Positions 18,916 through 26,762 of a stretch of 64,000 nt of DNA are shown here, piece after piece. The position numbers were made by a program, and so were the translations under genes. Location of the stretch: assembly GCA_019745195.1 (NCBI GenBank), contig JAIETL010000059.1, forward strand, positions 29,450-93,449, read 5' to 3'. Origin of the DNA: Beijerinckiaceae bacterium (GTDB lineage: Bacteria > Pseudomonadota > Alphaproteobacteria > Rhizobiales > Beijerinckiaceae). Position 1 is the first letter of the stretch, and each line of letters starts with the position of its first letter. The notes under the pieces are model-generated. The model worked only from the letters and a program-made list of their open reading frames with translations. It did no database searches and was not told the DNA's origin.

Positions 18916-19038
18916 ATGGCCGGCTTCAACATCACCACCGACATGGGCGACGACATCCAGCGTCTCTCCGCGATCGCCGAGCTTCGCGACGAAATTGCGG
19001 GCCTGAAATACAAGGTCGACGCGCTCGAAGCGGCGTGA
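18916..19038 (+). CDS. small hypothetical coiled-coil-like protein
   Basis: MAGFNITTDMGDDIQRLSAIAELRDEIAGLKYKVDALEAA. Confidence 0.45.
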   Translation: MAGFNITTDMGDDIQRLSAIAELRDEIAGLKYKVDALEAA

Positions 19039-19211
19039 CGTGATCCCGCACAAACTCGTTACAAAGCATCCAAGTAACGGGGGGAGCACGATCGAACAGG
19101 CAGGATCCGTTTCATGACGTTGGATCCCTTTTAACCCCTGCGTCACCTTCCACTGGACTGCAGGCCGCCGACTGTGTGAATCGAGACGTCCCGCCGCTGG
19201 AGACGCCCCCG

Positions 19212-19493
19212 ATGTCAGATCATGCTCACAACCTGCACCTCGGTGCCTCGGTCGTCGCCGGCGGCCTGATCTCCGCAATCATGGCCAACGACGCCGCTCG
19301 CCGGGTCGCCCGGCAGGAAGCCGAGGCCGAGGCGACCAGCGTCGCGTCGGTTCGCCGCCTCGCCGCGCTTCTCGCTGCCACCCAACGCGAAAACGCCGCC
19401 CTGCGTGCTGGCAGGACGGCGCTTCAGGCAGAGGTGGAAGGCTTGCGGGAAGATCTAGCGTGCGCTCACGCCGCTCTCAGGCGAGTGCTCTGA
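19212..19493 (+). CDS. small protein with TM-like N-terminus and coiled-coil C-terminus
   Basis: GASVVAGGLISAIMAN then Ala/Glu/Arg-rich heptads. Confidence 0.55.
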   Translation: MSDHAHNLHLGASVVAGGLISAIMANDAARRVARQEAEAEATSVASVRRLAALLAATQRENAALRAGRTALQAEVEGLREDLACAHAALRRVL

Positions 19494-20044
19494 GTCTCGT
19501 CCGGGATGTAGAAATCCCCGTCTTCGGACATCTGCACTTTCGGCACCGCCGCCAGGGCGGCTAGGTACAGTCGCGAGCCGTCCCGCACCGGAGCGGCGGC
19601 CATCGGCCTGGCGCCGACGCTCGGGACGCCTTCGAGGTGATCCTGCGGGCACCTGGGCTTCAGATGCTGGGCGATCTGAGCCGGGGTGGCCATGAAAAGC
19701 CGGCGTGCCCCTTCCGGCGTCAGGTCCGCGAGCCAGCGGCGCATGTCGTCGTCCTCGACGTCGGGCACCCTCGATCCGGTGACGACAGCGGCCGCGTATC
19801 GGAGCACGGTCTGCACGGCACTTTCGGATTCGCTCTTGGGCTGCATGATAGCCTGCTCTTCGCGAGCCTGCGCGAGTTCGACTGCTTCGTCCGCTTCGAT
19901 GCCGGCAGCCGTCGTCAGGTCGCCGCCGCCGCCGCCGGACGGTAGGCATTCGACGATGAAGTCCTTGGCCTGACCGCACCAGCGGACGATGCGGCGGGGG
20001 ATCGCGGCTAGAGCGGCGGCGATGGCGAGGAAGAGCTTCTTCAT
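19466..20044 (-). CDS. hypothetical protein
   Basis: MKKLFLAIAAALAAIPRRIVRWCGQAKDFIVECLPSGG...; SD GGAGG on the complement; overlaps convergent 19212 gene by 28 nt. Confidence 0.55.
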   Translation of the reverse strand: MKKLFLAIAAALAAIPRRIVRWCGQAKDFIVECLPSGGGGGDLTTAAGIEADEAVELAQAREEQAIMQPKSESESAVQTVLRYAAAVVTGSRVPDVEDDDMRRWLADLTPEGARRLFMATPAQIAQHLKPRCPQDHLEGVPSVGARPMAAAPVRDGSRLYLAALAAVPKVQMSEDGDFYIPDETQSTRLRAA

Positions 20045-20108
20045 GGGTGACCTCCTGTGGTTGGTCACCATTGTCCGCATGACGTAGCAAGGCACAAACA
20101 GCGTGACG

Positions 20109-20768
20109 TCACGCGGTCGCGACCGCTTCCCGCTCCAGTTTCCGAGCCCGCCACTGCCGCTGATACTCGCTCGCATCCGACCACTCGGGCGGGTCGGCCA
20201 GCTGCACGGCCTCGACGCCCGCAGGCAGCGCTTCGAGGTACTTCCACGTCACGTACTTCTTGCCGATGGCGTTGACGAAGCCCGGCTTGCCGTCCGGGCT
20301 CAGGAAATACGACTTCGGCTGGAGCCTGCCGACGACGGTGTCCAATTCGGTGCGTCGAAGGCCGTAGACGCGATTCCACCTCTCTCGCTCGCGATACCCG
20401 AGCTCGCGCTGCCAGGCTTCCGGGTCTTTGTGAGCCAAGGCCAGGTCGTAGAGCCCGCCTGTCCCGCCGCCGATGTGCGTCAGGCCCTCGGACGTCCCGT
20501 GATACACCTCCATGCGACTGCTCTCGCCCATGCGAGGCTGGATGACGAGATAGTCGCCGTCGCACCAGAACAGCGTGCATTCGTAAGCGGTCGAGTCCTG
20601 CGCCGGGCTGACGTCGCGGTTCTTGTGAAAATTGAGGGTGCCGACGCCGCGGACCATCCCCCGCTTACGCAGGATCACCTCGGTCCGGAACACCAGCCCG
20701 GGCACGATCGCATGATAGAGCGGGCCGTCCTGCCACCACTCGATGCGCTTCTGGCGCATAATACCCAT
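20109..20768 (-). CDS. hypothetical protein
   Basis: Compositionally plausible 219-aa ORF starting MGIMRQKRIEWWQDGPLYHAIVPG. Confidence 0.6.
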   Translation of the reverse strand: MGIMRQKRIEWWQDGPLYHAIVPGLVFRTEVILRKRGMVRGVGTLNFHKNRDVSPAQDSTAYECTLFWCDGDYLVIQPRMGESSRMEVYHGTSEGLTHIGGGTGGLYDLALAHKDPEAWQRELGYRERERWNRVYGLRRTELDTVVGRLQPKSYFLSPDGKPGFVNAIGKKYVTWKYLEALPAGVEAVQLADPPEWSDASEYQRQWRARKLEREAVATA

Positions 20769-20982
20769 GCTTAAAATGCTTACCACGTCCAATCCTCCCG
20801 GATTTGGCAGAACCCAAAACCCCAACAGGTCATGGCGTTTGAGATTTCAAGAGATACCTAAGGGGTCTTAAGTACACAAACTCGATCATTAAGACGAATA
20901 GGTTTTTATGATTGTCAAGCTAAACGCTTGTTGACGAATCTTCTTTCCTCCGGAAGGCTCTTCGTGAGCATAGGAGGACTTC

Positions 20983-21340
20983 ATGTCAGCAGAAATCATC
21001 CGGTTCGGCAAGGGCGACGCGATCAAGACGCTGACCCGTGCCGCATGGGTCAAGAATATCTTGGCGATGGGCCGCCCCGCTGGCATCGACATGCCGGCCA
21101 TTGACCTGGTCAAGGGCGCGAGGGAGTCGGTCTGGCGCGAGATCACCAGGATCGCCGGCGAGGCGCCCAAAGCGTGGGAGCCGGTCGAACGGGAATGGAT
21201 CGGCGACGTCACGCAGATCTACGACCCGGCGGTCCTGAAGGATTTTGGCAGGCCTGGCCACGCTGGCGGTCGCTTGCGACGTCTATGTCGCCGACCTCGA
21301 AGCCATGGCCGCTCGCCGGCGGCAGCGGGAAGGCTTGTGA
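20983..21340 (+). pseudogene. hypothetical gene with probable frameshift near 21240
   Basis: Frame 1 reads sensibly to ...YDPAVLK; frame 2 then gives ILAGLATLAVACDVYVADLEAMAARRRQREGL-stop with TGATG coupling to the next gene. Confidence 0.5.
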
Positions 21341-21570
21341 TGCCCGAGACCGCTCTCACTCTCGAAGAGACCCTGGCCGCGCTGCGGGACGCCATCGCCG
21401 CCGCCGGCAGCGCCCGGGCCTGGGCCACCGGCCACGGAATCTCGGCTCAGTACGTCGCCGACGTCCTCGCCGGCCGCCGCCAGCCGTCCGATCGCATCCT
21501 CGGGCCGCTCGGCTTGTGCCGCGTCACCCTCATCGTCCCTGCCCCCACTAAGAAGGAATCCCTCTCATGA
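21340..21570 (+). CDS. small HTH protein
   Basis: ALRDAIAAAGSARAWATGHGISAQYVADVLAGRRQPSDRILGPLGL, Cro/CI-like. Confidence 0.65.
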   Translation: MPETALTLEETLAALRDAIAAAGSARAWATGHGISAQYVADVLAGRRQPSDRILGPLGLCRVTLIVPAPTKKESLS

Positions 21571-22112
21571 GCCGCCTCAATCCGGACCAGTATCACGACG
21601 GCCACCGGCTCCCCTTCCGCGTCGAGGTCCAGCTGACTGCCGTCGGCATCGCCTTCATCGTCCTGGACGCCGACCATCTCGACGTCCCGGTTTTCGTCCA
21701 CAGCCTCGAAGACATGCTGCGCTACGTCGACGAGGCGAACGAACTCTGCACGCACTATAGCGCGCGGCGCGGCATCACCATGCGCGGTGCCAAGCACCTG
21801 TCGACGCCTTACCGTCTCGACGACAGCCATCCCGCCGACCGCTTGCCGCCGACGCTGGCGACTGCTTTCGAGTGCCTCGTCATCGGCGGTGCGTATCGAG
21901 ACTGGATCACCCCGGCGCTGATCGACGACCTGCGGGGATTCAAGCTCGTCGATGCGAACGGCGTGGTGCCGAAAAAGCTCGTCGATCGGTGGATCGCATG
22001 GCGCAAGGCCGAGGACGCCGAACTCGTCCGCTTGGGTATCCACGCCGCCCCGACGCCGGTGATCCAGGCATTCCGGACGGCCTCGCGCAGCCACCTCACG
22101 GTCGTCCAGTAG
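21567..22112 (+). CDS. hypothetical protein
   Basis: ATGA overlap with upstream gene. Confidence 0.55.
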   Translation: MSRLNPDQYHDGHRLPFRVEVQLTAVGIAFIVLDADHLDVPVFVHSLEDMLRYVDEANELCTHYSARRGITMRGAKHLSTPYRLDDSHPADRLPPTLATAFECLVIGGAYRDWITPALIDDLRGFKLVDANGVVPKKLVDRWIAWRKAEDAELVRLGIHAAPTPVIQAFRTASRSHLTVVQ

Positions 22113-22140
22113 CCCCCCTTGCAAGACCCACTTGGCAGTC

Positions 22141-22157
22141 TTGGTTAAGTTAACCAA
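22141..22157. promoter_or_regulatory. perfect 17-bp operator-like palindrome TTGGTTAA-G-TTAACCAA
   Basis: Direct reading, intergenic upstream of 22238. Confidence 0.6.
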
Positions 22158-22237
22158 CAGTTTTCGGACCTAAAACAAAGGGGTTTACGGACCCCCGCGA
22201 ATAGGCGAGCCATCACACAACGGAGGATTTCGCATCA

Positions 22238-22546
22238 ATGCCAAATCGATATTATGTTTGCTTTGAACACCGCGACCGCATCTTTGCCACCCGTGTCACA
22301 GGCCGTGATGAAGGTGGCCAGCGCGCGCTTTCTGCCGCTTCTATTCATGCAGGCAAGCTGATCGAGACGTGCACCGTTGCTCACTGGCGTGCCGGCGAGA
22401 TCATCGGGCGCTGGACCGAGTCGACGAAGCGGGGCGTCGAGCCGCTGGGCTGGCACGACATGCAGATCGCGGCCGGCAGGAGCCGCAAGATGGTCCCGAC
22501 GCGCGAGGTCAACGCGTACCTTCGCAACCTCCGGGAGCGCATTTGA
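22238..22546 (+). CDS. hypothetical protein
   Basis: GGAGG SD upstream, coupled to the next ORF. Confidence 0.55.
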   Translation: MPNRYYVCFEHRDRIFATRVTGRDEGGQRALSAASIHAGKLIETCTVAHWRAGEIIGRWTESTKRGVEPLGWHDMQIAAGRSRKMVPTREVNAYLRNLRERI

Positions 22547-22944
22547 TGACTCTGGAAGAAGCCCTGAAAAACCCTGACGGCGTCGCCTTGATGTCGGTCG
22601 AAATGAACGCTGATTGGACGGAAGCTGCGGTCACAACGCTTGTCGCCGGTCAGTGCGGCATCGTCGAAGTGCCGCACGCCAACATCGACGCGCTCGATCG
22701 CGTCATCGGGGGCAGGCCCGTGCTGACGCACACCTCCGGCGAGGTTGCGGCAATCTACCACGACGCTGATAGGCCGCTGCCGAACTTGTTCGATATCCGG
22801 ATCAAAGACGGCGACAGCCTCGTCAGCCTCGCCGCCGAATACGGCGTGACGATCGAGGACGACGAACAGGACTGCGTCGCGGTCAACGAGATGATGGTCC
22901 TCGTGGGCATCGTCGACACGATGATGGAAAGGGCCAGGACATGA
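22546..22944 (+). CDS. hypothetical protein
   Basis: TGATG overlap; MTLEEALKNPDGVALMSVEMNADW... Confidence 0.55.
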   Translation: MTLEEALKNPDGVALMSVEMNADWTEAAVTTLVAGQCGIVEVPHANIDALDRVIGGRPVLTHTSGEVAAIYHDADRPLPNLFDIRIKDGDSLVSLAAEYGVTIEDDEQDCVAVNEMMVLVGIVDTMMERART

Positions 22945-23318
22945 GCATGCCGATCACCCTGGCCGAGCAGCGGGACCTCCTTCGCGATCGCCTCGAAATT
23001 GCGAAGGCGGTTGGGCTGACTTCGGCAGTCGTTGAGGTCGACTTTCTGCTCTTCTCGGCGTCGAAGAAGGCGCTCGCTATCCTCAACGCAGCATTGGCAG
23101 AACGCGCCGCCGCGCTCGATCTCAAGTATCAGTACGGCGCGACCATCGAATCTGGCGCCGGCCACAAGCCCAGGCCCTCAGCCCCGCTGAGGCAGCCGCA
23201 CTTGCCCTTGGGTGCCACAGGGGGTCTGGCGATAACGCCGCCCAATGCGAAGCCCGCGCGCATGCGCCCCCGGGTGCCACCCGGCCCGGATGCCGACGAT
23301 CTCCTGATTACTTTTTAG
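22941..23318 (+). CDS. hypothetical protein with Pro-rich linker and SSB-tip-like C-terminus ...GPDADDLLITF
   Basis: ATGA overlap; C-terminal tail shared with the ORF ending at 26669. Confidence 0.55.
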   Translation: MSMPITLAEQRDLLRDRLEIAKAVGLTSAVVEVDFLLFSASKKALAILNAALAERAAALDLKYQYGATIESGAGHKPRPSAPLRQPHLPLGATGGLAITPPNAKPARMRPRVPPGPDADDLLITF

Positions 23319-23412
23319 AGGCCCCGGCCCTGCCTCAGGCGGCTCGCGCGAGCCGCCTCGGGGATGGCCAAGCCCGGCGATCCAGTCACCTTTAAAGTTG
23401 CGTGGAGTACAC
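23319..23412 (+). promoter_or_regulatory. structured leader element, family 1 copy A (94 bp)
   Basis: Near-identical to 26669-26762; contains a 22-bp palindrome AGGCGGCTCGCGCGAGCCGCCT and conserved GTTGCGTGGAGTACAyATG. Confidence 0.75.
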
Positions 23413-23823
23413 ATGGCAGACACCCCCGATTACCGCTTCGAGACCGCGAACGACCACATTTACGACATGACGGAGCAGCACCGGCGTTGGGAAGTCCTCG
23501 ACGATCTCGATGATCCACACGTGGTCGCGGAGATGATCGCCGATGGCGACGTCGAGATCGATCCGACGGGCTCGCTGATCCGGATGACGAAGCACGGGCT
23601 CGCGTGTGCGGCGCATCGATCGCAGGATTGGGATGACCACCATTTTCCCACCCAGTTTCAAACGATGACCGTGCGTCAATACGCCAAGCACCGCGGCGTG
23701 CCGCCCGGCGTCATCGAGGCTGCTTGCAAGGATCGGATCGCGTTCGCGATGTGGGGCGGCAAGATCGATGTCGAGGTCGCCGACAAGCTGTGGCCCAACA
23801 ACCCGGGTGCCAAAGATGACTGA
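23413..23823 (+). CDS. hypothetical protein
   Basis: MADTPDYRFETANDHIYDMTEQHRRWEVLDDL...; SD GGAG. Confidence 0.6.
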   Translation: MADTPDYRFETANDHIYDMTEQHRRWEVLDDLDDPHVVAEMIADGDVEIDPTGSLIRMTKHGLACAAHRSQDWDDHHFPTQFQTMTVRQYAKHRGVPPGVIEAACKDRIAFAMWGGKIDVEVADKLWPNNPGAKDD

Positions 23824-24325
23824 GACCGCACTGCTCAAGCGCCCCCGCTCCATCGCCGGCAGCGCCCTCGACGCCGCCATTGCGCGGCACCTGGCGGGTT
23901 GGGGATTCGATGTCGTCTACCGCCCCGACGACGACGTCTTCGATCGCCTGGCGATCGTACCGCACGCAATGACGACCGATGGCTTCATCGTCGATGCCAT
24001 CGCCGCCAGCCACATCTCGGCGGCCATGGCGTGCGCGATGCCCATCGATCTGATCTATCTCGACCCGTCCGCGTGGATCTTCGACACTCGCCTGGCCTCC
24101 ATGGAAGTGCCGCCGGCGTTCCAGATCGCGACCGATTCCGACGTCAAGAAAATCGACGGCGCCGTGAAGCGCACGGGTCGCCTTTGCGGTCGCTCGCTCA
24201 AGCGCCCGATGGTCTCTTTCACCAGGCCCCTGCTGACGCTGGCGATCGAGCTTCGCCCGACGCCGCGGACCGTGAACGCCGAGAGGGACGATCTCCGGCA
24301 GGCGCACATCCTCGACTACATGTAG
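23816..24325 (+). CDS. hypothetical protein
   Basis: Overlaps the upstream ORF by 8 nt. Confidence 0.55.
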   Translation: MTETALLKRPRSIAGSALDAAIARHLAGWGFDVVYRPDDDVFDRLAIVPHAMTTDGFIVDAIAASHISAAMACAMPIDLIYLDPSAWIFDTRLASMEVPPAFQIATDSDVKKIDGAVKRTGRLCGRSLKRPMVSFTRPLLTLAIELRPTPRTVNAERDDLRQAHILDYM

Positions 24326-24350
24326 CCCGATTCTAGGAATCCAGCCCTAC

Positions 24351-24418
24351 TTCTAAGCGTTTTTACGCAGTAGGGCCGGTTTCTAATCGTTTTTACGCGC
24401 CGATTACGATTTTTACGC
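24351..24418. repeat. iteron-like repeats with core TTTTTACGC x3
   Basis: Cores at 24360-24368, 24390-24398 and 24410-24418 (spacing 30 and 20 bp); first two share TTCTAAkCGTTTTTACGC. Confidence 0.65.
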
Positions 24419-24422
24419 AAGC

Positions 24423-24481
24423 GTGAATATTTTTGTTCACACCCCCTTGCGCCTCCGTTAAATGAGAATATATTTATTCAC
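24423..24481. promoter_or_regulatory. two operator-like inverted repeats GTGAATATTTTTGTTCAC and GAGAATATATTTATTCAC
   Basis: 18-bp elements at 24423-24440 and 24464-24481, 41-bp register, AT-rich. Confidence 0.6.
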
Positions 24482-24529
24482 ATTAGGCAGCCAGAACGGA
24501 AGCCTCGCAACCGCCCCAGGAGGCACATC

Positions 24530-25009
24530 ATGGCTACTCAGTTCATCGCCCTGTTCTCCGACACCGCCGCTCAGAACGCCATCCTCGCCACCGGCGAGAC
24601 CGCCGACCAGGCTATCTCGACCGCTCTCTCGAACCTCGGCGGCGACCTCCGCGCCGAGGACTTGATCGCCCAGCCGGTCACCAGCCGTCTCGGCGCGCTG
24701 CTGGACACCGGGACGGACGTGAAGTCTTGGGCCAATCGCGAGGACGGTCGGGCCGACGTCTACCGCGGCCAGATCACGGACAAGGATGTCGAGACCGCGC
24801 TCAAGGACGCCGGCGGCTTCTACATGTACGTGCTTGAAAACGACGACACCGAGGAGATCAGCGTCGAGTATTCGCCGGTTCAGCTTAACATCAAGTGGTC
24901 CGAGGAGTGGACCGAGATCAATGAGATCGCGCCCTGCGAAGCAGGTTGGGCTGCGCAGTCGAAGAACCCCAAGGCCGAAATGAGGACCCTGCTCTCCCGC
25001 CGGCCTTGA
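24530..25009 (+). CDS. hypothetical protein
   Basis: RBS region cgcaaccgccccaggaggcacatcATGG shared with 25120 and 26069 genes. Confidence 0.6.
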   Translation: MATQFIALFSDTAAQNAILATGETADQAISTALSNLGGDLRAEDLIAQPVTSRLGALLDTGTDVKSWANREDGRADVYRGQITDKDVETALKDAGGFYMYVLENDDTEEISVEYSPVQLNIKWSEEWTEINEIAPCEAGWAAQSKNPKAEMRTLLSRRP

Positions 25010-25119
25010 TCACTCGCACGGACCGCCGGGGCACCCCCGCCCCGGCCATCCTGTGAGCCCGTTTGAACGCGGGTTCACACGATGGCCACCAGGTCATCCC
25101 AACACCCTAGGAGGGCATC
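25010..25119 (+). promoter_or_regulatory. structured leader element, family 2 copy C
   Basis: Hairpin 1 CCGGGGC/GCCCCGG (25026-25045); hairpin 2 GGCCATC..TGTGAGCCCG / CGGGTTCACA..GATGGCC (25044-25087); then AGGAGGGCATCATG. Confidence 0.75.
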
Positions 25120-25536
25120 ATGAGGAATCGCACTTTCACGATCACCGACCCGCTGCACGGCCTCACCGGTGAGCTCGGCGACATCGTCTACAGGGACGGC
25201 GTGCCCTTCTCCGAGAAGGAGGTCTTTGAGGTCTCGACCGGGCGCCTCGTCTGCAAGATGCTCGCGCCGATGAGCAGCGGCACCGCCTGCATCATGGCTA
25301 CGATCGCGGCGGTCGAGAAGGCCGATCTGGCGCTGCTGTCCGGCGAGACCCAGCGCGTCGAGCTCGACCGCGGCGGCGACGGGCGCTGGTGGATCACGAC
25401 CCGCATCCGCAGCGAGCAGACCTGCGGAGAGTGGGTCAAGGCCTCGCACATGGCCTTCGCCGAGCGGCATCTCGCCCAGGTCCAGCTGCGCCGGATGGTC
25501 CGCGCGAAGGTCGCGAACATGGCCGAGGCGGCGTAA
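25120..25536 (+). CDS. hypothetical protein
   Basis: MRNRTFTITDPLHGLTGELGDIVYRDG...; SD AGGAGG. Confidence 0.6.
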   Translation: MRNRTFTITDPLHGLTGELGDIVYRDGVPFSEKEVFEVSTGRLVCKMLAPMSSGTACIMATIAAVEKADLALLSGETQRVELDRGGDGRWWITTRIRSEQTCGEWVKASHMAFAERHLAQVQLRRMVRAKVANMAEAA

Positions 25537-25808
25537 TGTCCGAGCCCCGCATCTGGACGCCCGACGAGGTTCGCATCGTCGCCGCAGCACTGTACGGATC
25601 GTCGTGGCAGACCCCGCTTGCGAAGGCGATCGAGGCCGATTCCGGGCGGCCGTTCCCGCAGAACCGGATTGCGAAATGGTACATGGAGAGCGGGGGCCGG
25701 GGCATCCCCGAGTGGCTCCAGCCCCGGCTCACGGCACTCTTTATCTATCTCTACGGGATCACCGAGGACGAGCGACAACGGGCCCTGGAGATCATCGCCG
25801 AGCACTGA
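25536..25808 (+). CDS. hypothetical HTH-like protein
   Basis: MSEPRIWTPDEVRIVAAALYGSSWQTPLAKAI...; overlaps previous stop (TAATG); paralogous N-terminus at 26391. Confidence 0.6.
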   Translation: MSEPRIWTPDEVRIVAAALYGSSWQTPLAKAIEADSGRPFPQNRIAKWYMESGGRGIPEWLQPRLTALFIYLYGITEDERQRALEIIAEH

Positions 25809-25930
25809 AAGAAGAAAGGCGCCAGGATTGCCCCGGGGCTTCTTGGCCCGATGGGCGTGACCTCATCGTAATCAACCCGGCCGGCACGCGCGAGCACACC
25901 GTCTTCATCCCGTCCTGGATCGAAGCCTGA

Positions 25931-26068
25931 TCACGCAGACCGCCGGGGCGACCGCCTCGGCCATCCTGTGAGCCGTCCCCGCTCTCTGGAGCGCGAGCGC
26001 CCTGGCAGGCCAGGGACAGTTCACAAGATGGCCACCCGGTCATCGCAACCGCCCAGGAGGGCATCATC
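25931..26068 (+). promoter_or_regulatory. structured leader element, family 2 copy D
   Basis: Hairpin 1 CCGGGGC/GCCTCGG (25943-25960, G-U kept); hairpin 2 GGCCATC..TGTGA / TCACA..GATGGCC (25959-26033) with a different inner domain; then AGGAGGGCATCATCATG. Confidence 0.75.
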
Positions 26069-26398
26069 ATGCAGAAGACTTTCTATTGCGCGCTCCATGC
26101 CGACACTGCCGACCAGCGCGAGATCCTGGCTTACGATCCCGATCCGGAAGTCGCCCTTGCTTATGCCGCAGTCAAACACGGCATCGTGGAATCCCAGATG
26201 ATCACCGTGCAGGCGACCCGTCGCCTTTCGGAGATGCTGGATTTTTTGAACTGCCCGACCTGCTTCAGGATCACGCCCAACAACCAGGTCGATGTCGTGA
26301 CATTCGAAGAGCTGGCGTACAGGCCGGCGACCCCGGCTGATGGCCTTGAAGAAGAAGAAGCAGAGAAGGCGAAGAAGGCGGAGGAGGAGGGTGAGTGA
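26069..26398 (+). CDS. hypothetical protein with CPTC motif and charged C-terminus
   Basis: MQKTFYCALHADTADQREILAYD...NCPTCFRITP. Confidence 0.6.
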   Translation: MQKTFYCALHADTADQREILAYDPDPEVALAYAAVKHGIVESQMITVQATRRLSEMLDFLNCPTCFRITPNNQVDVVTFEELAYRPATPADGLEEEEAEKAKKAEEEGE

Positions 26399-26669
26399 GG
26401 TCAGGATATGGACGCCCGACCCGGTCCGCTTCGTCGCCTCAGCGCTCTACGGGGAGCGCTGGCAGAGCCCTCCCCGACCCGGCGCTCCAGCACCACCACC
26501 AGGCGATCGTCGAATCCCTGGACGCCGAGCCCACCCCGGCGCGGCGAAGCCGGCCATGGCGCTGGGTGCCGCGCCGACGATCAAGATGCCCCCGCTGCGG
26601 ACGCCGCCGCCGAAGGCTCCGAGGAAGGTGACCGGGCCGGACGAGCAGGATCTCCTTATTCCATTTTGA
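26391..26669 (+). CDS. degenerate paralog of 25536 N-terminus joined to a Pro-rich ...GPDEQDLLIPF tail
   Basis: VSEVRIWTPDPVRFVASALYGERWQ matches MSEPRIWTPDEVRIVAAALYGSSWQ; tail matches the 22941 ORF. Confidence 0.5.
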   Translation: MSEVRIWTPDPVRFVASALYGERWQSPPRPGAPAPPPGDRRIPGRRAHPGAAKPAMALGAAPTIKMPPLRTPPPKAPRKVTGPDEQDLLIPF

Positions 26670-26762
26670 GGCCCCGGCCCTGCCTGCGGCGGCTCTTAGC
26701 GGAGCCGTCTCGGGGATGGCCAAGCCCGGCGATCCAAGTCACCCCAGTTGCGTGGAGTACAT
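26669..26762 (+). promoter_or_regulatory. structured leader element, family 1 copy B (94 bp)
   Basis: Near-identical to 23319-23412; stem GGCGGCTC/GAGCCGTC retained by a G-U pair, loop changed. Confidence 0.75.

Noticed and set aside
24423-24440. GTGAATATTTTTGTTCAC as a LexA SOS box
   Set aside because: Does not match the alphaproteobacterial GTTC-N7-GTTC direct-repeat box or CTGT-N8-ACAG; kept as an unassigned operator-like dyad.
25809-25930. Extra small gene encoding ...GRDLIVINPAGTREHTVFIPSWIEA
   Set aside because: The amino-acid sequence looks plausible, but no ATG/GTG/TTG start with an SD could be placed after the 25536 gene stop; left unannotated.
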